Of a stretch of 10,912 nucleotides of DNA, positions 1 to 7,658 are shown piece by piece. The stretch covers positions 1 to 10,912 of the forward strand of contig JAJYOS010000128.1 in the NCBI GenBank assembly GCA_021796055.1, written 5' to 3'. The translations under genes were made by a program, and so were the position numbers. Numbering within the stretch: position 1 is the first letter of the stretch; the number at the start of each line of letters is the position of its first letter. Below the pieces are notes generated by a model, which was given only the letters and a program-made list of their open reading frames with translations, did no database searches and was not told the origin of the DNA. Source of the stretch: Bacteroidota bacterium. Lineage in GTDB: Bacteria; Bacteroidota; Kryptoniia; Kryptoniales; JAKASW01.

Positions 1-45
1 GGATTGCCGCAGTTCCCGTACCGCAAGGCAGCCCCCACGACTAAG

Positions 46-1326
46 TTACCCCATAGGAAGCTCATTCAACATCGACGACAACGTCGAATAGACTCTGTCG
101 AGCTCTTCTTTTGTAATGCAATACGGTGGGATTAAGTACATGACATTTCCCAGCGGCCGGATGATGACACGACGGCTGATGCAGTAATCGTTCATCCAGT
201 CTCGAAGCTTGTTGAGGTAGCCAGTCTCCTGACTGGAAGTCACGTCGAAAGCAGCTACCGTGCCGATCTGACGCGGGTTCTCCACACGCGGGTGGTTTCT
301 TATTCGAGACAGGAACATTCGGTGTTGATCCTCGATGCGCTTTATGTTTTCCCAGGTATCGGTTTTCTCCAACAAATCCAGACTTGCCAGGGCCGCAGCA
401 CATGCAACCGGATTACCGGTATATGAATGTCCGTGGAAAAAACTCTTCCGTTTATTATCGGAGAGAAATCCCTCATAGATCTTTTCCGTGCAGGACGTTG
501 CCCCGAGTGCCATCGTGCCGCCCGTTAATCCCTTTGACATACAAATCATGTCGGGCTTATGCTTGAGATTGTCGGACGCGAAGAGTTTACCCGTCCGGCC
601 GAAACCTGTGAGCACTTCGTCGGCAATCGTCGGTATGTTTCTTTCCTGACACAATTCTATCATCCGATCGAGAGGATCAGCCTCGTAAACGATCATTCCG
701 CCTGCCCCCTGAAGAAGAGGCTCGAAAATGAAAGCAGCGACATCATTTTTACCGGCAGCGTTCTCGAGCTGCTCTACCGCTTCCTTCTCCTTCCCTTTCA
801 CGGGAGCATCCACGACCGCAACATCGAACAGTAAATCCCAGAATGGTTCGGTGAACAGGTCTCTCACGCTAACCGACATCGCGCCGAAAGTGTCGCCGTG
901 ATACGAATTCCTCAATACGATAACGGTCTGCTTCCTATCGCCGCGGTTGTACCAGTACTGCAGTGCCATTTTCAAAGCGACTTCGACTGCAGTCGATCCG
1001 TTGTCGGAGTAGAATATCCTGGACTGATTGTCCGGGAGAATGTTTAGCAGCCGTTCCGCGAGCTCCACCGCCGGCTCATGCGTGAACCCGGCGAAGATGA
1101 CATGCTCGAGTTTGCGAAGCTGTTCGCCGACTCTGGCAGCGATATAAGGATGGGCATGACCGTGGAGATTTACCCACCATGACGAGATGGCATCGATATA
1201 TTCATTACCGTCTTCGTCGTAAAGCCGAGCCCCTTCCCCGCGAACGATCGGAACCGGCAAGCCGTCAGTCTGCATCTGAGTGTACGGGTGCCAGATAACC
1301 CTGCTGTCCCGCTCCCGCAGTTTCAT
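46..1326 (-). CDS. bioA: Adenosylmethionine-8-amino-7-oxononanoate aminotransferase (BioA)
   Basis: BioA is a cytoplasmic PLP enzyme of biotin synthesis. It converts 7-keto-8-aminopelargonate (KAPA) to 7,8-diaminopelargonate (DAPA), with S-adenosylmethionine as amino donor. The protein is a full-length class-III aminotransferase of about 426 residues. Numbering from the ATG at 1326, it shows the BioA-specific WHPYTQM near residues 12-18, the SSWW substrate-pocket motif (W50, W51), the PLP-phosphate loop DNGSTAVE, YHGDTFG (Tyr142), the PLP-nitrogen aspartate in ADEVLTGFG (D236) and the Schiff-base lysine in SKGLTGG (K265). The RPLGN/YLIPPY C-terminal block is also present. The bioD stop and this ATG overlap as TGATG, which argues for translational coupling. 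An in-frame TTG one codon upstream (1329) is a less likely start. It is the last gene of bioBFDA in this window. No convincing terminator is visible in bases 1-45, so the operon could continue. The function is secure. Confidence 0.97.
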   Translation of the reverse strand: MKLRERDSRVIWHPYTQMQTDGLPVPIVRGEGARLYDEDGNEYIDAISSWWVNLHGHAHPYIAARVGEQLRKLEHVIFAGFTHEPAVELAERLLNILPDNQSRIFYSDNGSTAVEVALKMALQYWYNRGDRKQTVIVLRNSYHGDTFGAMSVSVRDLFTEPFWDLLFDVAVVDAPVKGKEKEAVEQLENAAGKNDVAAFIFEPLLQGAGGMIVYEADPLDRMIELCQERNIPTIADEVLTGFGRTGKLFASDNLKHKPDMICMSKGLTGGTMALGATSCTEKIYEGFLSDNKRKSFFHGHSYTGNPVACAAALASLDLLEKTDTWENIKRIEDQHRMFLSRIRNHPRVENPRQIGTVAAFDVTSSQETGYLNKLRDWMNDYCISRRVIIRPLGNVMYLIPPYCITKEELDRVYSTLSSMLNELPMG

Positions 1327-1952
1327 CAACGGAATTCTTTTCTGAACATATGAGCGTACTTTTTCACTGCCTCGCGGTCCAGGGTCTCTTCCTCGTCAAT
1401 GGATCCGAGCGCTTTTACGCCTGAATAACGGAGGATGAAATCCACCGAGCTCTGGACCGCACTCCCGTTGAAGAACACGCCGACGATCGGAATTCCTCTC
1501 CGCCTCATTGCATCGATCGTAAGCAGGGTGTGGTTGATGCTGCCGAGGTAGTGTTTGGAGACTATGACTGCCTCCGCGTCCAGGTCTCTTATGAGGTCCA
1601 TAACCACGTGCGATTCGTTGACCGGCGACATCACACCGCCTGCGCCCTCCACGACAAGATCCCGTCCGCCTGTAGACGGGATGGTAGACTTGATCTTCTC
1701 CATCTCGATCGTCACGCCGTCGGCAGCAGCAGCCGCGTGAGGAGAGAGAGGCTGTGTCAGGCGGTAAGCTTCGGGATGAAGAACGGAAACGGTGTTCGAT
1801 ACCAGTTTCCGGACAAAGTCGGTGTCCGTGAATTCCAGATTTCCTGCCTGTATCGGTTTCCAGTAGTCCGCTTCAAGAGCCTCGGTGAGGATTGCCGCAA
1901 CTACCGTCTTCCCGATGTTGGTGTCGATTCCGGTAACGAAGATTCTTTTCAT
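1326..1952 (-). CDS. bioD: ATP-dependent dethiobiotin synthetase (BioD)
   Basis: BioD carboxylates 7,8-diaminopelargonate with CO2 and ATP, closing the ureido ring to give dethiobiotin in the cytoplasm. The 208-residue length is close to that of typical BioD proteins. Visible motifs are the P-loop GIDTNIGKT at residues 8-16 (Lys15, Thr16), the WKPIQAG segment with the catalytic-type lysine K32 that matches Lys37 of the E. coli enzyme, and EGAGG at 102-106 with the Mg/ATP-binding glutamate. The start ATG overlaps the bioF stop as ATGA (four bases shared), and its own stop overlaps bioA. The order bioF-bioD-bioA with overlaps therefore looks like one tightly coupled translation unit. The N-terminus begins directly with the beta strand that precedes the P-loop, so the start is firm. 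Nothing essential appears to be missing. Confidence 0.96.
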   Translation of the reverse strand: MKRIFVTGIDTNIGKTVVAAILTEALEADYWKPIQAGNLEFTDTDFVRKLVSNTVSVLHPEAYRLTQPLSPHAAAAADGVTIEMEKIKSTIPSTGGRDLVVEGAGGVMSPVNESHVVMDLIRDLDAEAVIVSKHYLGSINHTLLTIDAMRRRGIPIVGVFFNGSAVQSSVDFILRYSGVKALGSIDEEETLDREAVKKYAHMFRKEFR

Positions 1953-3109
1953 GGCCGTAATGTCCGCAGCTTGTTTATTAAACTTGTGATCTCATCTCCG
2001 GTGTTAAACGCATGCAGGCATACCCTGAGTCGTTCCGAGCCGGCCGCGACTGTCGGATGCATTATGGGTCTGACATCGAAACCCTCTTCCTGTAGCCGGC
2101 GTGCAACTTTCCTGACCTCGGCGTTTCCGGGGATGACAACACACTGGATCGCGCTGTCGCTGGGTATGAGTTGCCTCGCAACGTCTGCGCCCGCATTGTC
2201 CCTGAAATACGAGATTCTATTTCGCAGCGTGTTGATAAGCTCGTCATCTGCGGCGAGAAGCTCATACGCACAGCGAATCGCCGCAAGACTGTGGAATGGA
2301 AGAGCGGTTGTATAGATGAAAGACCGCGCGAAGTTTATCAGATATGTACGCAGCGCGTTCGAGCCGAGGACTATGGCGCCATGGCAGCCGAGAGCTTTCC
2401 CGAAAGTATGCAGCCGCGCGAAGACTTCCTTCTGTAAGCCAAGTTCGACAACCTTTCCCCGACCATGCTCACCGAAGACTCCCGTTGCATGTGCCTCATC
2501 GACAATCAGACTGGCCCCGTATTTACGGCACATTCCCGCCATTTCGGTCAGCGGTGCGCAGTCGCCGTCCATGGAATAAACTGATTCGACCGCCACAAAA
2601 ATGGTCCCGGCTCCACCTTGCCCTTTGCGCTCTGCGCTCCACGTCTTCAACCTGCGCTCCAGACTCTCAAGATTGTTGTGGTCAAACGAGAATGCCCTCG
2701 CGTGACTGAGACGGATGCCGTCTCGAATAGAGGCGTGCACCAGCCGGTCGTACAGGATAGTATCGGTCCGCTGCGGTACCGACGAGAACACACCAAGGTT
2801 CGCATCATAGCCCGAGTTGAAAATGAGTCCGCTCTCCGCCTGATGGAATCCGGCGATATACCTTTCGAGAGCCTCGCAGTACTCGCTGTTGCCGGAAATG
2901 AGACGCGAGCCGGTTGAGCCGACATGCCGGACGGGATTGCGCGTCAGCTCTTCGCGGATTCTGTCCTTCAGGATTTGTGAACGTGAGAAACCAAGATAAT
3001 CGTTCGAGCAGAAGTCGATGAACCCATCGGACGTCGTCAGAGCGCGGAGGGATTCGTCGTTTCTTCTCTCGTCAAGAGCGTGTCGGAGTCTTTCTTCTGC
3101 TTCAAGCAT
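1949..3109 (-). CDS. bioF: 8-amino-7-oxononanoate synthase (BioF)
   Basis: BioF is a PLP enzyme of the alpha-oxoamine synthase family. It condenses pimeloyl-thioester with L-alanine, losing CO2, to give KAPA, the substrate of BioA. The 386-residue protein is of normal length. It shows CSNDYLGF near residues 34-41, GSTGSRLISGN (64-74), the ring-stacking histidine in LVHASIRDG (H125), IVDEAHATG with the PLP-nitrogen aspartate D204 and H207, and TFGKALG with the Schiff-base lysine K238. The ATG at 3109 is the only good start, because an in-frame TGA lies four codons upstream. No strong Shine-Dalgarno sits at the usual distance; the nearest purine run is AGGG, about 14 bases upstream. Unlike bioD and bioA, which overlap, this gene is separated from bioB by 169 bases. 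A relative from the same family (Kbl or serine palmitoyltransferase) is unlikely given the operon. Confidence 0.96.
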   Translation of the reverse strand: MLEAEERLRHALDERRNDESLRALTTSDGFIDFCSNDYLGFSRSQILKDRIREELTRNPVRHVGSTGSRLISGNSEYCEALERYIAGFHQAESGLIFNSGYDANLGVFSSVPQRTDTILYDRLVHASIRDGIRLSHARAFSFDHNNLESLERRLKTWSAERKGQGGAGTIFVAVESVYSMDGDCAPLTEMAGMCRKYGASLIVDEAHATGVFGEHGRGKVVELGLQKEVFARLHTFGKALGCHGAIVLGSNALRTYLINFARSFIYTTALPFHSLAAIRCAYELLAADDELINTLRNRISYFRDNAGADVARQLIPSDSAIQCVVIPGNAEVRKVARRLQEEGFDVRPIMHPTVAAGSERLRVCLHAFNTGDEITSLINKLRTLRP

Positions 3110-3278
3110 GAAAAGCGTTCATCCCTGCTTCTGTGGAAAAAAGGATTTAAGTAGAAACAGGACACCGATTATACGGGTCGGATCGATTCCCGCGGATCTC
3201 CACTTCCCATGCTGTCTATCCCTGGGAAACAGCTCCTTCCGCAATATCAGCGTACTCTTCCCAAGAAAAATCCTCTAT
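3110..3278 (-). other. Structured spacer between bioB and bioF
   Basis: This 169-base gap sits inside an otherwise overlapping operon. On the coding strand, TGGGAA (+ strand 3258-3263) is followed by TTCCCA (3223-3228) and another TGGGAA (3204-3209). The middle segment can pair with either flank but not both at once. GCTGT/ACAGC (3229-3233 with 3211-3215) interleaves with the second of these pairings. A T6 tract (3135-3140) follows later, but it is not directly attached to a stem. The first 20 codons after the bioB amber stop are open in the bioB frame. A TATAAT lies at 3173-3168 on the minus strand, without a recognisable -35. I see no complete gene. Whether the spacer is regulatory or only decayed sequence cannot be decided from one genome. 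Confidence 0.4.
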
Positions 3279-4262
3279 CTAATTTGAAGCCAATTCTTCT
3301 TTGAACGCTTTCCTCGGTTTCAATCCCAGGCCTGAAAGCAGTTCCCTGTCTTCATCGACGGAAGGATTGGGAGTCGTAAGCAGCTTGTCGCCGGCGAAAA
3401 TTGAATTGGCTCCGGCGAGGAAACACAACGCCTGCGCCTCCCGCGACAACTGCATTCTGCCCGCAGAAAGTCTGACCATCGACTTCGGCATGATTATTCT
3501 GGCAGTGGCGATCATCCTCGCAAAATCCCACGCGTCGACGGGAGGATTATCCTGCAAGGGTGTGCCGGCCACGGGGACGAGTGCGTTAATCGGAACCGAC
3601 TCCGGATGAGGATCGAGATTCGCGAGTGTCATAAGCATTTCAATCCTGTCGTCCACCGATTCTCCCATGCCAATAATCCCACCGCTGCAAATGGTGATCT
3701 CGGCCTTGCGTGCATTCTTTATCGTCTCTATTCGGTCCTGATACGTGCGGGTCGTAATGATACTCTTGTAGTACCCCGAAGATGTGTCGACATTATGATT
3801 GTACGCATAAAGCCCGGCGGTCTTAAGCTTTCTTGCCTGTTCCTCCGTCACCATCCCGAGGGTTGCGCAGACTTCAAGCCCGAGCTCGTTGACTCCTTTT
3901 ACCATCTCGAGCACGCGATCGAAATCACGATTATCCCGCACCTCGCGCCATGCGGCTCCCATGCAAAATCGGGTCGCACCTGCTTCCCTCGCATTACGCG
4001 CTTTCTCCAGGACTTCATCGAGCTCGAGAAGCGGCTGAACTTCCACCGCGGTGTGGTATTCGACCGACTGCGGACAGTAAGCGCAGTCTTCCGGACAGCC
4101 TCCGGTCTTTATCGAAAGGAGTGAGCAGACCTGTACTTCCGACGGGTCGTGAAATTGTCGGTGGACAGTCGCTGCCTTATAAACGAGCTCAAGCAACGGG
4201 AGGTTGTATATTTCCGCTATTTCAACGCTTCTCCAATTGTGCCTGCACGCCGAAGTTGTCAT
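3279..4262 (-). CDS. bioB: Biotin synthase (BioB), radical SAM
   Basis: BioB inserts sulfur into dethiobiotin to make biotin, using S-adenosylmethionine radicals. It is the last step of the pathway. The 327-residue protein has the radical-SAM cluster motif CPEDCAYC (C56, C60, C63) binding [4Fe-4S]. It also has the ligands expected for the [2Fe-2S] sulfur-donor cluster: C100 in [10 protein letters not shown]132 in VCATLGM, C192 in ICSGG and R264 in MVRLSAGR. These match E. coli C97, C128, C188 and R260, so the enzyme looks fully competent. YNHNVDTS near 154-161 is the usual substrate-site signature. The start at 4262 places RHNW at the correct distance for the family. No clear Shine-Dalgarno is seen, and a five-codon out-of-frame ORF (ATGTTAATACTATGA) overlaps the start. 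It is the first gene of the bio operon. The stop is TAG, followed by 20 more open codons. Confidence 0.97.
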   Translation of the reverse strand: MTTSACRHNWRSVEIAEIYNLPLLELVYKAATVHRQFHDPSEVQVCSLLSIKTGGCPEDCAYCPQSVEYHTAVEVQPLLELDEVLEKARNAREAGATRFCMGAAWREVRDNRDFDRVLEMVKGVNELGLEVCATLGMVTEEQARKLKTAGLYAYNHNVDTSSGYYKSIITTRTYQDRIETIKNARKAEITICSGGIIGMGESVDDRIEMLMTLANLDPHPESVPINALVPVAGTPLQDNPPVDAWDFARMIATARIIMPKSMVRLSAGRMQLSREAQALCFLAGANSIFAGDKLLTTPNPSVDEDRELLSGLGLKPRKAFKEELASN

Positions 4263-4350
4263 AGTATTAACATCTGATTCTTAAGTGTCTCAGCACGCAG
4301 GCGTGACGAACTTGGAGAGTAATTTCTTCGAAAGATCTCACGGGCTGACT

Positions 4351-4390
4351 CTCAGTGATTGTGTGGTTATGAATGAATACAATTCAGTGA
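4351..4390 (-). promoter_or_regulatory. Repeats around the putative bio transcription start
   Basis: TCAGTGA occurs twice in direct orientation, at 4352-4358 and 4384-4390, with a period of 32 bases (about three helical turns). Between them is a dyad ATTGT (4358-4362) / ACAAT (4379-4383) with 16 bases between the arms. The block covers the expected start of bio transcription, which is where a repressor would bind. The TTGT-N16-ACAA spacing is shorter than in the E. coli BirA operator (TTGTAAACC and its inverse, with about 16 bases between the 9-bp arms). I therefore do not call it a BirA box. Confidence 0.3.
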
Positions 4391-4391
4391 G

Positions 4392-4419
4392 AATATAACC
4401 AGCGACGGCTGATTCTGAA
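4392..4419 (-). promoter_or_regulatory. Candidate promoter of the bio operon
   Basis: On the minus strand, TTCAGA (4419-4414, four of six matches to TTGACA) is separated by 16 bases from TATATT (4397-4392, five of six matches to TATAAT). Transcription would begin near 4385, giving bioB a leader of about 120 bases. It is the best sigma70-like match I found in the 227 bases upstream of bioB, but the -35 is weak and the call rests on the sequence match alone. Confidence 0.35.
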
Positions 4420-4429
4420 AGGGATGAGG

Positions 4430-4478
4430 GTGACCGTCACTCTCCCAGGTAAGAAAACAGGTAGGAAGTGACGGTCAC
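4430..4478. repeat. 12-bp inverted repeat made of two GTGAC-n-GTCAC palindromes
   Basis: GTGACCGTCACT (4430-4441) and AGTGACGGTCAC (4467-4478) are perfect inverse complements with 25 bases between them. Each arm is also an odd palindrome in itself, GTGAC-C-GTCAC and GTGAC-G-GTCAC, with centres 38 bases apart. The element begins 11 bases after the pump stop codon. It could be the 3' end hairpin of the efflux transcript, although no T tract follows on the minus strand. It could equally be a pair of operators just upstream of the candidate bio promoter. The loop holds a direct repeat of the hexamer TACCTG on the minus strand. Confidence 0.75.
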
Positions 4479-4489
4479 GTTCTCGGGGA

Positions 4490-7400
4490 TCAATCTTTCA
4501 CGGGTTCGACCTGGAGACCTGAAACATCCTCCCCGGCTTTCTGCCTGACCAGGCTCTTGACCCTCAACCGGACGATTTCGAACAGCTCATATACGACAGG
4601 CACGAGCACAAGCGTCAGAAACATCGAGCTGATAAGTCCTCCTATGATCGCCCACGCGAGGCCGGACTTCCATTCCGAGCCCGCGTCGTGAGACATCGCC
4701 AGCGGCATCATTCCTATAACCATGGCGGTAGTGGTCATCATGATCGGCCTTATCCTGCTTTCGCCTGCTTCGATCAGTGCGTCGAAAGTCGACAGGTTTT
4801 CTTCCCGTTTCTTCTGGTTTGCCCTGTCGACGAGCAGAATGGCGTTCTTCCCGACGAGGCCGACCAGCATGATTATTCCGAGAATCGAGAAAATATTCAG
4901 CGAATTCATCGTCAATGCCAGCGCCAGAAATGCGCCGACCATCGCGACCGGAATCGAAAAGAGAATGATGAACGGTTCCGCGTAAGAATCGTACAGTGCC
5001 ACCAGGACCAGATACACAAATATGATCGCGGCGATCAGAGCAAGTCCGAGACTGCTGAACGCGTCCGCCTGGTTCTTGAGATCGCCCCAGTACGTGATAT
5101 CCACGCCCGACGGAAGACTCTTCTTCGCCATCGCGTTCTTTATGTCCTGACCGACCGTTCCCGTCGGCCGTCCTATCACCTGCGAATACACGGTGACCGC
5201 ACTTATCCTGTCGAACCTCTGAAGAAGCGACGGCCCGGTCGACTGGTAAACGCTCGCGAATTGCTGGAGCCGAATTTTCCGGCCTTTGTTGTTTATGAAC
5301 GTCATTTGCTCCAGATCTGAAATCCTCGACTTGTCGAACTTATCCAGCGAAACAAGTATGTCGTAGTCGTCTCCACCCTCTCTGTACTTCGCGTCGTCGT
5401 TTCCCTGCATCGCAACCTGCAGCGTCGCTCCGACGTCGGCGATCGAGAGCCCGAACGCGGCCAGCTTCTGGCGGTCTATTTCGACGCGCATCTCGGGATT
5501 GCCCATGTCCGTGGAGAGACGGACGTCGGCAGTACCGGGAATCGATTTCACGACGTCTTCCAGAACCTGGGCAGACTTCAACACATCAGCCCTGCTCGGG
5601 CCGCTGACTATCAGTTGTATCGGAGTCTCGTTAGCCGTGCCGAACAGACCGATGGGGTCGACACGCACCCTCACGCCCGGTATTTGAAGCGCGAACCTCT
5701 TTATTTCTTCACCTACCTGGTCCGTCGAAAGTTTCCTCTGCTCCTTCGGAACAAGCTCGATGTCCAGCTCGGAACTGTGGTTGGAAGACTGACCTATAAA
5801 GCCCTCGTTCGAGACACCGACCTCGACAAAATCCTTGCTCACTTCGGGCAGCCCGTTTACATATCGCTCGACTCTCTCAGTAACAAAGTTTGTGTTCTTC
5901 ACCGTGTAATCGGGGGGCATATCCAGAGTCACCGCGAACTCCCCCATGTCGGATTGGGGAATGAATTCGGCGCCGATGAAGCCAAGGGGAGCGAGAGCCA
6001 GCGATGCAACGAAAAGCACCGCCGATACCGCGATCACCTTCCACCTGTTGTTAAGGCTCCATTTCAAAAGGCCGATATAGCGCGCGACGAGCCTGTGAAA
6101 ATATTTCTCGAATGCTATCGCGAATTTGCCTATGAATGTTCCGTCGGTCATCTTTTCCAGCTTGCTGATCCTGGAGGCAAGCAGAGGGGTAACGGTGAAA
6201 GAGACGAACAGGCTCATCAGTGTAGAAATGACGACCACCATCGCAAACTCGCGGACTATGTTGCCTATGAGCCCTCCGGTCAGTGCAAGCGGCACATAGA
6301 TGACCACGTCCACCATCGTAATGGAAAGCGCCGCGAAGCCGATCTCGTTTCTCCCCTTCACCGCCGCCGTCGCAGGTTTCTCTCCCTTTTCGAGATGGTG
6401 ATGTATGTTCTCGATTACGACTATGGAATCATCGACAAGTATGCCGACGACGAGCGAAAGTCCCAGCAGCGTCATCAGGTTCAGACTGTATCCCAGGGCA
6501 TACATTACTATGAAAGTCGAAAGGATGGAAGCCGGTATGGCCAGCATGACTATGAACGAATTCCGCACGCTGTGGAGAAACAGCAGCATGACCACGGCGA
6601 CGAGTATAACCGCCAGGACGAGATCGAACTTAACTCCGTTGGCAGCCTGAATCGTGAACCGGGAACCATCCTGTGCGATGTTGAACCTGATGTTCTCCGC
6701 CCGGTAGTCGTTCTCGATCTTATTCAATTCAGTACGGACCAGCCTGCTCACATTGACGGCGTTGGCGTCCGTCTGCTTCTGTACGAGTATCCCGATCGAA
6801 GTGACGCCGTTGATGCGCGTGATGGTCTGGTATTCCTTGTGCCCGTCTTCGACATCTGCGACGTCGGAAAGCCTCACTTCACCGCCGTCGTTTGATTTCC
6901 GGATGATCAAATTCCTTATAGCGTCGACGGAGTTGAATTTTCCCGCGACCCTCACCACCAGCTGGTTGCTGCCGTTCTCCAGCTTCCCGGTCGGGTAATC
7001 GATGTTGGAAGTCTGTACAGCGTTGAGGACTTGCAGGATTGGAATGCCGTACGCCTGAAGTTTTGCCTCGTCGAGATTGACCCTGATCTCCCTCTGAAGG
7101 CCGCCGACGAGCGTAACGAGCCCGACACCGGGAATCTCCGACAACCGCGGCTGTATCCTGTCGACGACGAACTGGTAGAACTTCGTAGAGGGCATATTGC
7201 TTGTGACACCGAGCCTCAGTACCGGGATTGCCTCGAGGTCCAGTTTTGAGATGGACGGCGTCCTGACTCCGACCGGTAAGGTGCTCACGATCTGATTCAC
7301 CTTCTGCTGGGCATCCTGAAGCTCGCTCGCTATGTCTGCGGACTGATCAAACTGGACAACAACGAAGGAAACACCTTCGTTCGATGTTGAGCTCATGCTG

Positions 7401-7633
7401 CTCACCTGGTCAAGAGAAGAAAGCGCGTCCTCGACCGGTTTGGTGACCGAGCTCTCCACTTCATTGGGAGAGGCTCCGGGATAAACCGTGGTCACCGTGA
7501 GGACTGGAGGAGTTATCTTCGGGATAAGCTCATAGTTCAGATTTATCAGGCTGTAGATCCCCAGCAGGGAGAGAGCCCCGAATACCACAACCACAAGCGT
7601 CGGCCTCTTTATTGCCAGCTCTGTAACTGTCAT
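4490..7633 (-). CDS. RND multidrug efflux permease, HAE1/AcrB type
   Basis: This is an inner-membrane, proton-driven pump of the hydrophobe/amphiphile efflux (HAE1) family. Such pumps work as trimers, passing drugs or other amphiphiles from the periplasm through a fusion protein and an outer-membrane channel. The 1047 residues match the family length. The N-terminus TELAIKRPTLVVVVFGALSL is the usual TM1, with 12 helices expected, and two large periplasmic porter/docking regions lie near 30-330 and 560-870. The proton-relay residues are present: paired aspartates in GILVDDSIVVIEN (D401, D402) and lysine in GLVGKNAILLVD (K929). The YPGASPNEVE and MPLAMSHDAGSEW segments are also typical. A proton-coupled HAE1 pump is therefore favoured over a heavy-metal (HME) pump. 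AAAGGA lies about nine bases before the ATG. The gene follows the fusion-protein gene by 25 bases and ends the operon. The substrate cannot be predicted. Confidence 0.95.
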   Translation of the reverse strand: MTVTELAIKRPTLVVVVFGALSLLGIYSLINLNYELIPKITPPVLTVTTVYPGASPNEVESSVTKPVEDALSSLDQVSSMSSTSNEGVSFVVVQFDQSADIASELQDAQQKVNQIVSTLPVGVRTPSISKLDLEAIPVLRLGVTSNMPSTKFYQFVVDRIQPRLSEIPGVGLVTLVGGLQREIRVNLDEAKLQAYGIPILQVLNAVQTSNIDYPTGKLENGSNQLVVRVAGKFNSVDAIRNLIIRKSNDGGEVRLSDVADVEDGHKEYQTITRINGVTSIGILVQKQTDANAVNVSRLVRTELNKIENDYRAENIRFNIAQDGSRFTIQAANGVKFDLVLAVILVAVVMLLFLHSVRNSFIVMLAIPASILSTFIVMYALGYSLNLMTLLGLSLVVGILVDDSIVVIENIHHHLEKGEKPATAAVKGRNEIGFAALSITMVDVVIYVPLALTGGLIGNIVREFAMVVVISTLMSLFVSFTVTPLLASRISKLEKMTDGTFIGKFAIAFEKYFHRLVARYIGLLKWSLNNRWKVIAVSAVLFVASLALAPLGFIGAEFIPQSDMGEFAVTLDMPPDYTVKNTNFVTERVERYVNGLPEVSKDFVEVGVSNEGFIGQSSNHSSELDIELVPKEQRKLSTDQVGEEIKRFALQIPGVRVRVDPIGLFGTANETPIQLIVSGPSRADVLKSAQVLEDVVKSIPGTADVRLSTDMGNPEMRVEIDRQKLAAFGLSIADVGATLQVAMQGNDDAKYREGGDDYDILVSLDKFDKSRISDLEQMTFINNKGRKIRLQQFASVYQSTGPSLLQRFDRISAVTVYSQVIGRPTGTVGQDIKNAMAKKSLPSGVDITYWGDLKNQADAFSSLGLALIAAIIFVYLVLVALYDSYAEPFIILFSIPVAMVGAFLALALTMNSLNIFSILGIIMLVGLVGKNAILLVDRANQKKREENLSTFDALIEAGESRIRPIMMTTTAMVIGMMPLAMSHDAGSEWKSGLAWAIIGGLISSMFLTLVLVPVVYELFEIVRLRVKSLVRQKAGEDVSGLQVEPVKD

Positions 7634-7658
7634 TTTAAATGGTCCTTTTCTGTCTTCT

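Noticed and set aside
1..45. Terminator or next gene after bioA
   Set aside because: Only a four-pair TTGC/GCAA symmetry is seen and no start codon with context. The stretch is too short to judge.
1530..2315. Open reading frame of 261 codons on the plus strand, opposite bioD and bioF
   Set aside because: It spans the junction of two well-identified minus-strand genes, and its Arg/Ser/Cys-rich translation shows no family features.
3168..3173. Perfect TATAAT on the minus strand between bioB and bioF, as an internal promoter
   Set aside because: No -35-like hexamer is found at 16-18 bases and there is no extended -10 TG, so it is not called as a promoter.
4358..4383. BirA operator upstream of bioB
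   Set aside because: TTGT and ACAA arms are present, but the spacing is 16 instead of about 26 bases and the inner AAACC/GGTTT positions do not match.
4688..5320. Open reading frame of 210 codons on the plus strand, opposite the 3' part of the pump gene
   Set aside because: It is a His/Arg-rich shadow of the RND gene with no Shine-Dalgarno and no motif.
5615..6895. Open reading frame of 426 codons on the plus strand, opposite the RND pump gene
   Set aside because: It is antisense to a certain HAE1 gene. Its translation is rich in His, Arg, Asp and Tyr with no recognisable domain, as expected for the mirror of a GC-biased membrane-protein gene.
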